Notes: a model not told the origin generated them from the letters alone. A DNA stretch of 64,000 bases from Micromussa lordhowensis (GCA_964020085.1 OZ026601.1:190001-254000); one strand, 5' to 3'. Numbered from the stretch's first letter, positions 32,383-46,199 are shown. Made by a program: numbers and translations.

Positions 32383-32691
32383 GCTGGTGTGTAAAAGTTT
32401 TCAGTTAGCCTCTTGTCACTGCGTGTAAGTGACAGTAAGCGTCACATTAGATCCTGTCATAGTTGCGTCTGCATTCGCCTGCAGTTTCTTTGTCCAGTCT
32501 AATCCATAGTAGTTATGTTGCTTATATAAAGGCACGAATCTTGATAACACTATGACCACGCAAAAAAGGGCTCAAAATATAGAGAGAGAGGACGCATAGT
32601 GTTGCATATATGATATGATTTCCTGGCGTAGTCCCAACAACCCCGTCAGCGGTTTTCCGCATAAGTGTTGGCAGAAGCGTAGGAAAAGAAT
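32383..32691. promoter_or_regulatory. Bidirectional promoter, YbeY / Acl4-like
   Basis: Only 309 bp separate the two divergent start codons, so both core promoters and 5'UTRs must lie here (or within the first exons). There is no clear TATA box. A short GA repeat (AGAGAGAGAGG) lies near 32581. Assignment is from gene geometry. Confidence 0.7.
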
Positions 32692-35600
32692 ATGGGGAAA
32701 GAACGGAAGAAAAAAGCGAAGAAAAACTCGACAACAGCTAAAAAGAAAAGTATAGTTTACGTCTATAATTGAGACTTAATTCTCGTGGTCTACACATACC
32801 GGCTGAATTGATTAAGACATTTGAAATGAGTGTAATACGCCGTCTGTTTACAAATTATGCAGTTACCACGTGTAACGAGAAACTTTATCACGTTACGTTC
32901 TTAAATTGTGACGAAGTTTTAATCTACTTGACTTGTTAATTGAGTTCATGTCGTTATTTAAGTCAGTGAAAAATATCTGAACCTAGAGACATGACAGCAC
33001 GCATGTTTGGGACCAGGCTGTTTATTGAGTGTACAATACAAATCTAAGTTTGCTTGTTGCTAGCTAAGGCCCTGTAAAAAAGGTAATCTGAACATAGTGG
33101 AGTCTCCTCCACTAACTATGATCTGAACAATGCCTTGCAGTCATGAAGCCAGATGCATTTGAAACCAACCCTGAGAAGGCACAGAGCAGAATAGAACACT
33201 GCCTTTTGTATAAAGTTTGACAATCATACCAGGTGTCATTCAGAGTTTTGCCCTTCACCAACGATCACATATTAATTAGCATTGTAAAAAAATGTTATCT
33301 TTAAAACAGGACATTCCTCTGAACCAAATGACAAAGCTGTAGCAGACGTAAATCAATCTGAAAATGATTGTGAAACTGTCGACACAGCAAAGAAAAATAC
33401 CAAAGGGAAGACCAAGTACAACATTGCGGATTTGCTAAAACAGGTGTGAATTGTACATAAAGCGATTTACTACAATTAGCAGTTGAGCAAGGTGTAACAG
33501 ATCTAGATCTTACTTTGGTGACGACGGTTTGGCCTTAAAATTATGATGTTACCACAGGCAACTTTTCTCCTTTCCAGTGGTAACAATATCATCGCCTACA
33601 ATTTCACGTGCTTTGCTGCTGATGGCCTTAAAGGCTGACAAGTTGCTACTGGAAACAGAGCCAGTTGCCCATGACAACAACGCAACAGGCCACGTTCGAT
33701 ATATCAATATTCTAACATGCCCCGAGGCTTTCATGTCAAATTTGTAAATTTTTAAAGTTTTTTGTCTCACAATTCCCAAAAGAGACTTGGATACAAAGAA
33801 AACAACACCAAATATAGAAGTTTGTCCTGAAAGCCTCGGAGCCATGTTAGAATATTGATATATGGAACGTGGCTTATTTGAACATTAAAACCTGGTTGCC
33901 AAACTTCCATCATGCCTTACTTGACTGAGAATCCCAGTAAGACTTCCACAAGATGTAAGACTTTCATTTTCAAGTATTGGACTGTTATAATAAACTTAAA
34001 AAAAAATAAACCTAAAAAAAACACGGATCACTGTTTTTCAACTTTACCCGAATGCAATCCGTTTTAATCTTCTCCAGTTTCTCCCATACATTACATGTAC
34101 AATGTAATTTAATGTCAGTGTAATAATAATGTTTCTTTTCCTTTTTATTTCCACTAATTTATTATGATAGGTAGATGAGTGTTTGGATAATTTCAATTTT
34201 GAACTGGCCATAAAGTTCTGTGAAAGAGCACTAGATATGGAGCCTGAAAATGTGGAAGTACTGGAAATGGCTGGAGCGGTATTCCTTGAAACAGGAGATG
34301 TAGACAAAGCAAAGTCAGTATCCTTTTAGTTTTAACACACAGATTTTGTGTATTTGTTGTTACTGTTTCTCTTTTGTTTCTCTCAAAAAATTATTACTAA
34401 CAAGTTAAGCTCTTTAACTCAGTCTTTCAGTGCAGGCCAAGCTTCAAACACATTTATCTTTCCTTTTGTGCACATTGCAAACGCAACTGTGATAATTCGT
34501 TTTACTTCAGAAAATTCCAGAAAATATCCATGCCTACCCCAACGAGGGTTATTGCATATTCTGATGGAGAGAGAAGTTTGAAAAGCCAAATTTATGAAAG
34601 GAAAGTACAAAGCTAAACTGGGAGCTCTAGGGGGAGTGGCAGGGGGAAGATAATGATGATAATGAAACTTTATCGAACACCTCCCTGAGGGGCTTTTTGG
34701 TGACCAATACCAAGCTTTTCATGGGAGGTACAAATATTTATTGAAACTGGTAACCCTCAAAATAACTCCAATATCAGCTGTAGTACAAAAGAAGGTATGG
34801 GTACTTCTACTTGATTCGGTGCTGTCTACCATTCAATGCCGTTCCCCTCCCCCCCCCCCCCCCCCAAATTTACTGGTGTGTTAACCTGGCTAGTAACTTT
34901 CTAGTTCCCGTTGAGGAATTTGGATGAAGATTGTCACTATAACTGCATTATTGCAACATCAGTTTTTTTTCTTTAACTACTTAGTGCTTTGAAAATGCTG
35001 TTAGATTATCTCCAGATGAAGGTTATTCAAAGTACATGAATCTTGGTCAGTTGTTGGATGGCCAAGAGGCAGTGACAGCCTTCAACAAAGGAATTCAGTT
35101 GATGATTGCCAGTGGAGAAAATGAAACATTTCAGGTATGTCTTTCTTGCCAAAGTCAAGGTCTTGCAATGTGTACAAATAAGTTGCGAGGCTAGAGATGA
35201 GTGTTAGGCCCTGAGTGAACAAGTGAATTTAAATCATCTAGTGTAAGAAACATTCCCTCCTTTATTTCTGTCTTTGTTAAGGCAGCTGCAAACAATAGTT
35301 CATCTGCATCACCAACAGAAATCTCCACAGCTTACTGTTCACTGGCAGAAATGTATCTTACCGATGAATGGTGAGTGCTAATGTCACATCTTTTGGTTGT
35401 TGACTATGTAGACATATGATATACACGTGTCATCTTACATTATGTACATATTATGTACACGTAAGAGTAAATGGAAAATAGAACATTTGGTTGGATATTC
35501 TTGAAACTCAGTGGCAAATTTGAACAAGATAAGAAATTAAGTTTAGTATCTTTACCTTTGTTTAGAAATGTAGATTTTATATTATCAGGTTCACACATCA

Positions 35601-37910
35601 AGTGCAGCTCTTCAAATCAAATGCAATGATATGTAGTTTTCGAGTAGCAGTTTTGTTAATACATGTACCCCCAATACCAACGTCAGCTAATAATTATTTT
35701 TTTTTTACTTTATACTTTTCTTTACATAGAACAATGATAAATTTAAATTACAGTGTTTTGTGAATTACTGTATGATTTGTGATAACTTTCCTTTCATATT
35801 TCACATTTTAGTTTTAAAGAGGAAGCTGACACAAAGTGCTATGAGTGCTGTCAGAAAGCAATTGAATATGATGCAACCAACCCTGAAGCATTTCAACTGA
35901 TGGCCAGTTGTCTGCTCAGTCAGCAAAACATGGAAGAAGCAAGGAAGATGTTGGAAAAAAGTTTAGAGCTTTGGCAAGGGAAGGACGAAGAGCTTCCAGA
36001 GGTTTCTGCTGAATTTTCTGTAGCTTGAAATATCAAATTTCATTACTTAACTTGTTATACATTTCTTGTAATGGTAATTTTTTTAAATGAGAGTTTTGTG
36101 GTACATCAAGAGATGATAGCTACTTGTACTAATAAAATGATGACTTTTTTATTCTCATTACCAGTCTTTTTTATGAGATAGCTGCTGTGAGACAGTTTCA
36201 AGCACCTTTAGTTACTGATTTGATCTTGATATATTTATTTCTTTGAAGGCTCCTGTGCCATCATATGAATCTAGAATCACCACTTCAAAATTGCTCATTG
36301 AATTGGAAAATTATGAGGTAATTAATGTTGAAATCATTAGCCAATGCATTAGTGATTGTTTTCTTGGTATTTCTAATGTTTATACCCATGGTAACACTGT
36401 TGCTTTCTCTCTTGAACATTGGTATTCACCAGAAGTGGTCACAGCAGACACTTGCCTAGGTACCGGTTGCCCAATGTTGAGATTCAGCAGGCACAAACAT
36501 GTTATCCTCTATCTAATTCTTCTCATGTTCACCTATCGTTATTTCTTCTGTCCTTGTAGACTGCTGGTTCAGTACTGGAAGAGCTTATTGAAGAGAATGA
36601 TGAATTTCCACAGGTAATTAAAAATAATACAGTTGAACATCTCCATAATGTGTTCAACATCCTTGGGGACAGAGGAAAGTGGCCATTATAGAGAGGTAGC
36701 CCTGATGGGAAGGTAGTCAAGTAATGTGACACCAGTTTTTTGGGGGGTGGGGATGCTAAATGCAGCATTTAATACATATCACTTAATCAAAATATACCAT
36801 GGAAATAGAAATCAAACAGAAACAGACACCAATGGTATGGACTAATTTTCATGACCTTGCACAATTAAAAAGGAGTATATTGTATACACCATTTGTCCGT
36901 TGTTGAGAGCTTGTTTTGGCAGGTGGGAGGTGTTTAAGTGGCTGTTGCCATCGTGGAGAGGTGGCCATTGTAGAGAGGTTAAATTAGAGTGAATGTTTGC
37001 AACTTTTTCCGGTATAATAAAAAGTTTAGCGTTAGCTGTATTTCAGTTCTTACTGAATTGCACAAATGCTAGTTTTAGTCATGTGCTTTTCAGTAGTCCT
37101 GGGTGTATTACTGTGTTCTTAATGTTGTGTGTTTTGATTCGTTTCCATAAAATAGTGTGAGGTATAATCACTTTTGTTGCTCATCAACGTTGTAGGTGTG
37201 GTATCTACTTGGTTGGTTGAATCACATCACAAATCAGGACAAGTCAAGCATCAGAGCATGCCTGGAGCGAGCTCAGAAGGTAAGCAAGCTCTTCATGGTT
37301 GCCATTGTGTGCTAAGTATCTTGTTTAACATTTGGAGGTTGCTATCTATTAATGAAGCAGAATGAAGCCTGCAAGACTTCAGTGTCAGTGTGTAGGCCAT
37401 ATTGATGAAGCAGTTAGTATAGCAGAGTGTTTTCACGTGACGTCACGGCAGCCATTTTTGTTGCCCAAAATCAATCTTGTGGGAGTTAAGCTCTTTTCCT
37501 ATGCAAACACTTAATTTTGTTCCAATATAAAATTTGCCAGCGTCTTTCCTAGGGTCTCATCTTTCCGCCTTGGGAACAAAGTTGAAAATTTGCATGGCTG
37601 CTGGCCGCTTGAGTGAAATTCCTAGCAGGGAGAGCCACGTGTTTTTTCACTCGAATGCTGTACAGTAATAAACGCAATTTTTAGTTACACTGTTCATGCA
37701 TCTGATTACGTTACGTTTCGTGCCTTTTATGAATTTTGACAGCTGTTTGCACAATTCGGATGTGAGGACCAGCCCATGATTGATCACGTGACTGAACTGC
37801 TGGCCAGTTTGCCTGAAGACACACACGAAAACCAAGACGAAGAAAATGGTGACCTGGATGAGAATTCTGAGCCTGCAGACAGTGACGAAGAAGAAATGGA
37901 TACACAATAA
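32692..37910 (+). CDS. Acl4-like TPR protein, probable RPL4 assembly chaperone
   Basis: Ten exons: 32692-32749, 33310-33443, 34171-34317, 34985-35134, 35282-35370, 35812-36001, 36249-36317, 36560-36613, 37196-37279, 37743-37910. Phases close and give 380 aa. The N terminus is a lysine-rich tail (MGKERKKKAKKNSTTAKKKR). Residues about 65-140 form TPR repeats (FELAIKFCERALDMEPENVE, AKSCFENAVRLSP), with further TPR-like helices at about 193-250 (AIEYDATNPEAFQLMASCLL). The C terminus is acidic (NGDLDENSEPADSDEEEMD). This basic tail, TPR core and acidic tail match the fungal Acl4 / 'probable assembly chaperone of rpl4' family, which escorts newly made ribosomal protein uL4 to the nucleus; function here is by homology. 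Two donors are weak (GTATAG after exon 1, GTTTCT after exon 6). Intron 2 holds a MITE with another nested inside. Confidence 0.88.
33470..33937. mobile_element. TA-target MITE, copy 1 (degenerate, carries nested insertion)
   Basis: Starts CTACAATTAGCAGTTGAGCAAGG and is flanked by TA at 33468-33469 and 33938-33939. The body shares CAGTGGTAACAATATC, TTTGCTGC and GAGCCAGTTGCC with the copies at 52591 and 62925. It is longer than those because a second element (33689-33873) lies inside it. Confidence 0.85.
33689..33873. mobile_element. MITE nested inside the TA-target MITE
   Basis: Left end GCCACGTTCGATATATCAAT and right end, complement GCCACGTTCCATATATCAAT. The arms pair for about 43 bp through TTCTAACATG and CGAGGCTTTCA. 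Absent from the two related MITE copies, so it is the younger insertion. Confidence 0.85.
37423..37664. mobile_element. Possible MITE in Acl4-like last intron
   Basis: The ends GAGTGTTTTCACGTG and CACGTGTTTTTTCACTC are imperfect inverted repeats. The body has no ORF. Weak evidence; placed because the intron segment differs in composition from its surroundings. Confidence 0.35.
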
Positions 37911-38887
37911 GAAAAAATCTCAGTTCGGTGCACGGATCCAAAGTAGAATACGTGAATTTTATCGTGACTGAATGATTATAATTCCCAAAAAGAAATGGTT
38001 ACACAATGCTTACCTGTTATAAGAACTCCTGAAGAGCTATCAAAAGTTTACACTTTGAAATTTTATAATGACTTAATTTTACTCCAGTCATGGAAGGTGC
38101 TTTCCCGTCATTTTTGGAGTCGTCAGTCTTGGGATGAAATAGGTTTAAAAGAGTTCCTTTTTTAGACGAACCAAGTGATTAAGAAAATAATTCTAAATAT
38201 TTATGTGAAAGAACGTTGTTTGTAGATGTGGCATGGCTTTTGTCCCCATAGAAAGCAATTCTTGATAACTCTCGGTCGTGTTGTGTCGTTTTCGGCAAAT
38301 CTTCGTTAAGGTAGCGAACAGCTCCGATTCTGTTAGGTTCCGTGCGTTTTACGAAAATCTGGAATTTTTTGTGGAAAAGCCTCATCAGCCAAAGCTCGCG
38401 AACAACCGAGCATGGCAAAAGAAATTATTTTTCCTTTAAATCCTCATTGTTGATCGCATATCAGTTTTTAAGATAAAAAACGCAAAGATAGAGGGAGAGA
38501 TAAGAAAAAGGATGGTAGCAGACACAGCCAGTTTTTTTGAAGTGGTTAAATTATGACGACTTGGTCTGTCTGTCGCTTGATTCTGCCCAAACGAGATGAA
38601 AACGCTTGTCGCTAGCTTTTGAGCCCATGGCTACATCAGACAAGCCGTTGCAAAAGTTGATCTCTTTAATAAAAGTAAATATAACGCCATACATTTTATA
38701 AACCTTTGAAAATTGTCTTTCTTGAAAGGTGAAGTATGTGCAAACACCGGCGACTGCACGTGATGTAGTCATGATTATATGTTCCTTGATTAGTCACCAG
38801 TTCGTCCTCAACTTGCCACATTCTGTCAGCCTCACTTCCCGCCATTCTTGACTCAAAGCATTGTGCCCCCATGGCTAAGCAGGAATT
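37911..38887. other. Tail-to-tail intergenic region
   Basis: Lies between the convergent Acl4-like and GalNAc-transferase genes and should contain both 3'UTRs. The minus ORFs at 38179-38418 and 38551-38772 have no motifs and are not called. Confidence 0.5.
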
Positions 38888-41800
38888 TTAAGAGTTCTTT
38901 TTGGTTTTCAGCTGTTGGTAGCGGGCGAATTTCCATTTCTGTGTGCTCTTTCCTCGTTTGCATGGATTAACCACCACGTTCTGTTGATCTTTGGACATGT
39001 CTAGACAGGTGCCGGTCCACACGTGTACTATGGTACCCTGGAATAAGAAGCCATTGTCAATATTTTTATCCTTAAATATGAACTGGTGCCAAATGATTTT
39101 TATGAAGAGAGAAAGTTTTTCAGGCTTTGGAAGATGTTAATTCGTTTGTTAGTTTGCTTGTTTGTTTGAGCATTGTTATTTAGAGCATCGAAACTTTTCA
39201 CCTTGCTCGTACCTAGGGAGCGTACCCTAACTTTATCAGGAAATACAGCGAATGAAAAAACTTTACCATACTCCCTCAAATATGTTTGGTTTTCCCATAT
39301 TTATAGGATCGTTTTCCTTTCTTCTAGCTTTTCCTTTGGCACTTATGAAGGAAGGAAGGAAGAGACACGTCATAACTCTGTCGATGGGGCGTTTTCACAA
39401 GACGTTACGACGACCATTTTCAACAGGTGTCCCCCAAAAATGAAAATTTATCTTTTGGGAAATAAATTCCTTTCTCAGGCAAAAATCTTCTATCGTCTGG
39501 CAACAGCAACTTGACCGCTGCGTAAACCCTCTATTGACAATCTACGTCTTAATCGTCATCATTATCGGTTGATTGACAACTAAACGTTTTTAAATGATTT
39601 GACCAACATTTTCTTGATGCTGTGCCGGACTCCCTCTTTGTTTCTGTGTTTGTTGTGTAAAGTTTGTAAATAATCGGTTATTGTGTACCTTTTTCTTATC
39701 GTGTTTCCATTCCTGGTTTCCTCTCAGTCCATGACACGTGATCATTTCAACAAAACTTCCCGGATCACCTTGTGGCGCGTCCAAACACTTGTCATCATTA
39801 AATTGTACTTCATTATTCTTTGTCAAGGTAAAGAACTGCAAATAAAAAAACAAATTTCAGTAAAGATTTCTGGCGACCTCTGATTAACTTTTGACCTTGA
39901 CTGAGTTTTGATTAGCGTCCACTTGGAATAACTGACCTTTTTGACGATCACTTGATCAATGATGATTTCTGTGAACTTTTCTGTGCGCCATTTTCGTTTG
40001 AGCTAATCTCAAAATGTGGAACAAACATTTCAGCTGAGGAATTATGCCTTAACTGGGACAACATGTACATTTGAACGCTTTTCCTAGTGCCTCGACCCTT
40101 TTGCCCAGCTCTAAGGTCGACCTGGCTGTTCAACTAGACGTATTTTCGGTATTAAACTGGAACTAGGTTGCAAGGGAGGCTCATGTGGGGTAATATCATT
40201 AAAAGGAGATTAATATCATTTGCAATTGAAAAGACTCCCGTCATTAGCCTCCATTGCAAGCTAGTTCCAGTCGAATACCGAGAATGTGGGCTATTGAATA
40301 AGCAGGTTTGACCTGATTTCCTCCCATTCCGTGACAAGTGTACAGTCCCACTCGATCCACTTTAGCTCCTTTTTCTCCAAGCGTGTCAACACAAAGAGAC
40401 GAGCTTGGATTTCGAATCTGAAACAGAGAAGAATTAGTTTAGTGCTGGCTCGTTTCAACAGCAAAGTTTGCGGTTATCCTATAGACTGTTGGCAGAAAAT
40501 TATCCGCGAAAATGATTGGTTCTTTCGCCTTTGATAGTTTACTGATATCAACAACAACAACAACAACAACCTAAATATTAACAGTTGTAAATAAATATTA
40601 ACAGCGCGTGTATTGGTCTTGAAAGGGAAATTATTTTTGATTAAAAGCACCTTTCGTAGGTTTCAGACTACTTATGTCTCCTCATTTGGTTTTTGCAAGC
40701 GATAATCAAATTAGCTGCTCGTGCTTACTGTTAAATATAACGCCCTCCTATTATACGCATCAAAAAACATGTTTGGATTTCCATGGAAACGAGCGGTATT
40801 ATAGGAGAACTAGGAATGGCATGTGAACACGGCCCAAAAAGAAACGAGATCACATTTGCGTTTCTAAATATTTCAGAAGAACTTGTTTGAACCCCATGTA
40901 ACATTTACGACAGTGAAACGTCCTGGATAATGTGTCTCTCACGTACCTCTCCCTGCGCGGGAGGATTGGGATCTACTGATGCTAGATCCGGGAACACGTT
41001 TTCCAAATACCATTTGAAGTTTTTACAGCCAAGTCTCTTTCTCAGTTTGAGTCGCTCGCTGATGTCGCCGATATCAATATTCTTTTCTTCTTCTGTTTTC
41101 CTCCTGCAAAAACACCATCGTTTCCAAAAATCAACCGGTCTGATATGCACACCCTGTCTTCTTGTTGTTAAGAATTTCTCCAAAGCCGTTACTTTGGATT
41201 GTCTAAATGCCCTTACGTACCCAGGCCCCGTCGCTCTACAGTTCGCCGGAGAACTTTATTTCTACGGTAATTAGGCCTGCCGTCCACACTAATCCGTCCA
41301 CCCTTCAAACCAGAGGAATTAGAAAACGCCCGCTTTGCATTTCCGTGTCGACGGAAAACATTTTGAAAACAAAGCTTTTTGAAAACGTTGACCTCACGAT
41401 AATCATCTGATTTCCCTGCCCGATTTTTCCTCAAACAAATTCAAAATGACCAGTGATTGTCGAGTTTTCAAATTTCTTCAACGTAGTGTGCACGAAAAAA
41501 CATTTGATGCATTTTCATAGTGAAAACACTGTTTTCAAACATTGTTCCGGCGTCCTGTGGACGGGGCCTCAGGCAATTAAAGAACTGATACTGGTTAATA
41601 CCTGTAATAGATCTCCTTGTACTCGTCCAGCCAGACTTCAGCCAAGCGGTTGAAGTTCTTTGCCAGCGTCATTCCTGTACCTTTAGGAAACTTGTACGGT
41701 GACGTATATTTACGGAACACGTGACCAACACGTGAACAGGGCACTATCTCCAACTGACCTCCGCACATCCAAACCTAATGAAGGATACGATTAACACATT

Positions 41801-44800
41801 TGTTTCCTGAAAAAATATTTCAGCTGTAGTGGTGATAGTCTAAAGTCGCAGAAAATAGATCCAAATCCCAAAAAGGTTCTCAAGTTTAAATTATGGAGTT
41901 CCGAGAACGTGCGAGTAAAGAAAACAAACTTTTATGAGATGCGTGTAACACGTACGAGAAAAAAATATTTAATGACAGACAGAATCTTTCCTTCCTGGAA
42001 TCAAATAAGAATGTTTGCTTCTCTCATTTGACGCAGGTGACAAAACAAATTTGTCAGCAAGCACCCATACATAGCAATTTCTGTTAGTGTGAATAACTTT
42101 AATATCAGCTTAATGAAAATTAGTTAAGCTCAATGAAAATCAGATGTTTTACGTTCTTACCCTGAAGGAAAGTTCGAGATTCTCTCCTCCCCATATGTCC
42201 ATTTGGTCGTCATAAGATCCTAGATCGTAGAAATATTGTTTGTGCATCGAGAACAGACCTCCCGCCATGGTAGGACTCCTGTAAAGAGGTAAGTCGCCAA
42301 TAGTAACTAAGATCATATAGGGAACAACTACCTTTCAGGGATAAAGGTGACCCAACCCGTTATTTTTGGAAGAAACGTTGCTAAGAAACATCAAGTAATC
42401 TGAAGGCGTACCCTGTCATCCCTCTTCGTGTGCGAAACGTTTTCCGCTGTCGGGAAACATGCGAAAGGGAGTTTGGATTCAAGTGTTGCGCGACTCGTGG
42501 CGCAGCTGTACAGCGGTCTCTTCACACGGTGTCACGCGTTAGTGTTTCGCTCAGTTTTGAATTTTCGCGATCAAGTAACAGCCAATCAGAGAAACGACAC
42601 GGATCTCTGTAGAGTTACGTCCTCAGTATGGAATGTTTGCGGATCGAACCGCTGGCGTTTCTTGGCCAGTGGCCAATTACTAAGCTTAGCGCGCGATTTC
42701 CTTACTAAGGTTAGTTGCTGGGCGCGTTTAGACTGGCGTGTTTTGATTTTCCTAAATCCAGTATCATTTAAGAGAACGAGTTATCTGGAATTGATCTGAT
42801 TGTAATTCAGACAAATTAATTTGCCACTAACCTTATGAAGTCTGTCTCGTCCTCTCTTCGTTTCTTCTCGTCTTCAGGAATTGCTTTCCACGTGAAGAAC
42901 AAATCCCAAGAAAACCCTCCACGCTCGTATATCACATCAGAGGTTTGATAGCCGAAGTCATCGGCATTGATCACCTCTATGACAGGACATACCACATTTG
43001 AACGGTTCTGAGCAATCCTCGCTAGCAGTGGTTCCAGCCATCCTTCAGTCGCTTCACAGTGAGAGTCCAGAAAAGTTAGAACCTCACCCCGGGACACCTC
43101 GGCTCCTCGAAGCCGTGCTCGCACCAGACCTTCCCTCTGCGGCATCCGAATAACTTTGACTTTTTCAAATTGGCTAACTTGTTCTTCCAGGGGCTTCTTG
43201 AGATTTTCTGTTTGATTCAGTGATAGAAATACTTTGGTGGTCAAATAGTTAGGGAATTTTGCATTTAGACATTGATATGTGGTGAATGAGGTTGGAGAAA
43301 TAATTTAAACGGGAACACAAAAATTGCGTATCTTGGAGATGCGTATCTTGGAGATCAGCCTGAATGTTTCAAGTTTGCCGTTCTGAATTTGTCTAAATTT
43401 TCATTTTTGTTATTGTTACTCCTTTGACGTTTGCTCGCTGAGTATTTTTAAAACCGGGGATGTAAAACAATTTTCGGCATGACCAAACAAAATATCTGGC
43501 ATAATCTCATGGGCAACAAATTACTCCTTAATTTCGGTGCGAAATTTCAGCATTAATATATAATTTATAATTTCACATTTAAAATTACAAAATTGCTAGG
43601 GCGTCATTTGACGCGAAATTTCTCGATACAATAAACAAGTGAAAAGCCCACGATTGTAAGAGTAGTTTGTCACCCATGATATTAAAAAATAATCAGATGG
43701 TATACTCGTGAAATTAAGAAATAATTTCACTCGTCACCATTTCATTACCCATACAAATACAACTCCTTGAGTCCGACCCTCTGTGAGGTCTGTTAGAGTT
43801 TAGCTCCAGGTTATCCAAGCTCACCGTATTCGCTGAAGTCATCCACGAGAATTATGTCTGCCAAAAGATGCGGAGGTGAACGATTTAAGACACTATGTAC
43901 CGTCCTTAATAGAACTGACAGAGCTTCATTGTGGAAACAGATGATCACACTTGTGGTGGGTAGCTTAGCTGGGTATTTCTTGTGCTTCTCACGACATCTA
44001 AAATGACAGAGGAGATATGATTTTTCAGTCCAGAGTAATGCTATATTCCGGACGTGGTATGAGAAAAAGGAAGTTAATTCACAAGGGAGGCTGTTACGAC
44101 AACACTAAACTGTATCGAAATAAAATGGTTGAGAAACTATCCTCTTGCAACACTTATTAAAAGCCAAAACTGATTTGGGTTTAAACGGATAGTGCCAATA
44201 AAATATCAGATTTCTCCCACAAAACCCCTCCGGCAACCTCGTGTTTATAAGTTGCCGTATATATTAGGAGGCGCCGTTTTTATCAAGGAATGTCGGCTCT
44301 GCGTAAAACGAAGACAACGATCAGTTCCTAAAGAAACTAATTCTATTTGTGGGTGGGAAAGTACTAACAATTAATTATCATTTTGAAGTTGATAAAAGCA
44401 AATTAGCCAACTTCGGCAATTGGTCTGTTGGTCCACTCGAAACGGTGGGGGTTAATTTACTTTTATATCAACTGCAAGTTGATAATTTTATATTGAAATG
44501 AAGAAAAAGCAATTTTTAGAACCGACTGTCTTTCGGCATAACCGATTATTAAGATGAGAACTGTGAATTAAACTAAAAGGTTTACGTCCAACTTACTTTG
44601 GTCCTCGATAGTCCCTCAGACTTCTATCTAAGGACATGTGATCGCTAAGAATCACATTAAAAGAATGATTATCAAATACGCGTTCCGCTTCATCCTTGAA
44701 TCGAGGCGGTAAAGCCACCGGTTCGCCGTCATCTCCCAACCCTTGAATGACTTCGGTAAAGTATGGCCTGACTTTGGAGCTGGTCCACTTCCGTTGCTTG

Positions 44801-44979
44801 GCTCCGTCGCGCGACCGCTTTACGTGTGCACTTCCGGTTGCGTCTAACGGTACAAACGAGTCTGTATCGAAGAAATTCATCTGACTGTTCATGGAGGATA
44901 ACACGTAAAGGATGTCAACGGCGAGCCAGAATAGAGAGGTGAGAATGAAAACCTTTACAAACAGTCTTCGATTTCTCAT
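38888..44979 (-). CDS. Polypeptide N-acetylgalactosaminyltransferase (GT27)
   Basis: Nine exons on the minus strand: 44979-44597, 43997-43825, 43207-42832, 42278-42161, 41774-41602, 41103-40947, 40417-40313, 39835-39689, 39037-38888; 593 aa, the usual length. Type II Golgi enzyme: signal anchor at about 7-27 ([20 protein letters not shown]), stem, then the GT-A catalytic domain ([21 protein letters not shown] metal motif D233-x-H235 in FLDSHCE). The Gal/GalNAc-T motif is [13 protein letters not shown]. The C-terminal ricin-type lectin domain (about 461-590) has CLD and QxW features (QEW, QKW). It starts mucin-type O-glycosylation by moving GalNAc from UDP-GalNAc to Ser/Thr. The catalytic region looks closest to the GALNT11-like group (from memory). 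An upstream in-frame stretch to 45030 begins with TTG, so ATG 44979 was chosen. Introns hold two MITE-like elements. Confidence 0.94.
40143..40285. mobile_element. MITE in GalNAc-transferase intron
   Basis: The ends TTTTCGGTATT and AATACCGAGAA, then ACTGGAACTAG and CTAGTTCCAGT, then TTGCAA blocks and GGAGGCT, pair over about 38 bp. The centre is AT-rich. No ORF. Confidence 0.8.
40548..40570 (+). repeat. (CAA)n microsatellite
   Basis: About seven to eight CAA units within a GalNAc-transferase intron. Confidence 0.9.
41223..41569. mobile_element. Possible MITE, AGGCCCCGTC ends
   Basis: Left AGGCCCCGTC and right GACGGGGCCT are perfect 10-bp complements. The interior has several GAAAAC/GTTTTC motifs on both strands, as in many coral TIR elements (recollection). 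Target duplication not seen. Confidence 0.45.
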
Positions 44980-46199
44980 AATTGCTGGTAACTTGTAGCT
45001 GATCTCAAAGATTTCTGTAGCGTGCACCAAACAGTCCGGGCGTTACTCTAGAAAATTGTTCGCCTTTAAATGTTGATCTCATCCAGACACCTTTCAATAC
45101 TCTGCTTAATAAGAACTGCAATGAAAAAGAATTGCAGGAAAATCTGCTTTAGGAACCATGACTGCTTTCAAAAGCTGAAAGAACTCTACGGACGACGAAG
45201 AAGTCGCTTAATAAAATATTCATAACCGCAGGTCATTTATGTTGGAACCTTTATCTCCACTGAGAGGTGATAACACCGGTACCTGCTTGAATTGGCATTC
45301 TGGGAAAGTCGAGTAAAATGCCAATCAAAGAAATTGCTTTCTTCAGTAATTAGAGCTTTCCACATTTTGGCCGCGAGGAAATTGGTGCGAGGGTCATGTG
45401 CGCACACTTGCCAATTTTCTCTTTTTCCTTTCTCGCATAATAAAACCGCGAGCCACTAAAATTGTGGGCATCTCGAGGTTTGCCAGTAACACTTCTAAGC
45501 GAGTAATAATGATAAACTAACATTACGGAAAAAAACGAGGCGGCATCAATTAAAAATGTGGGGTAAGATTGATTTGATGTCTTATGTCTGTTAATTATTT
45601 GCGACAAATACTGAGTGGTGATACGGCACGAGCTAAAAGTTGTAATTACTTTATCGATATTCTAACTTACTTCAAGAAAACACGAAGCGATAACAAGAAT
45701 ATTCTAGCTGCTAGCACTGATCAAGGATGGCCTAAAAAGTCATCAGATAAATGTATAAGCCAGAGACGACACACTCCTTTTTATTACACTCGATTTATTA
45801 TTGAATAATATCATTAAAGCAAAACGGTTACAGACCCAATGGTGAAGGCCCGAATTCACGTAAGATAACTGACATTTGGACTTGCAATTAAAAAATAAAT
45901 ACTTGAAATAAAATACTGAAGATGGCAATGAACTCGAGAAATTCACCCACGCTGGTAAAGCTCGGCGGGCTTACAAACTGACGAGGGACCTCCACGGATT
46001 TCATTTTTGTACCTTATTCACTGAAACGGCGTAGTTTTAAGTTCAAGCTCACTTGGTCTTTGATTCGTGTAGTTATCACTGTATAATTTAACGTGACCAC
46101 ATGTTTCAAGAGATTTTGTCAGCAAACACTGCAAAACCAAAGTAAATGTTGAGGAAATTTACTGCCGCGGAAAAAACATTCACTGATTTGAGCAAGAAG
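44980..46199. other. 5' flank of GalNAc-transferase and 3' flank of tubulin
   Basis: Two same-strand genes flank this region. A minus-strand AATAAA (plus TTTATT at 45794-45799) is a candidate tubulin polyadenylation signal about 400 bp after its stop. No other gene seen. Confidence 0.45.

Noticed and set aside
44980..45030. Upstream extension of the GalNAc-transferase N terminus
   Set aside because: The in-frame stretch begins with TTG; the first ATG (44979) directly precedes the signal anchor, as in the family.
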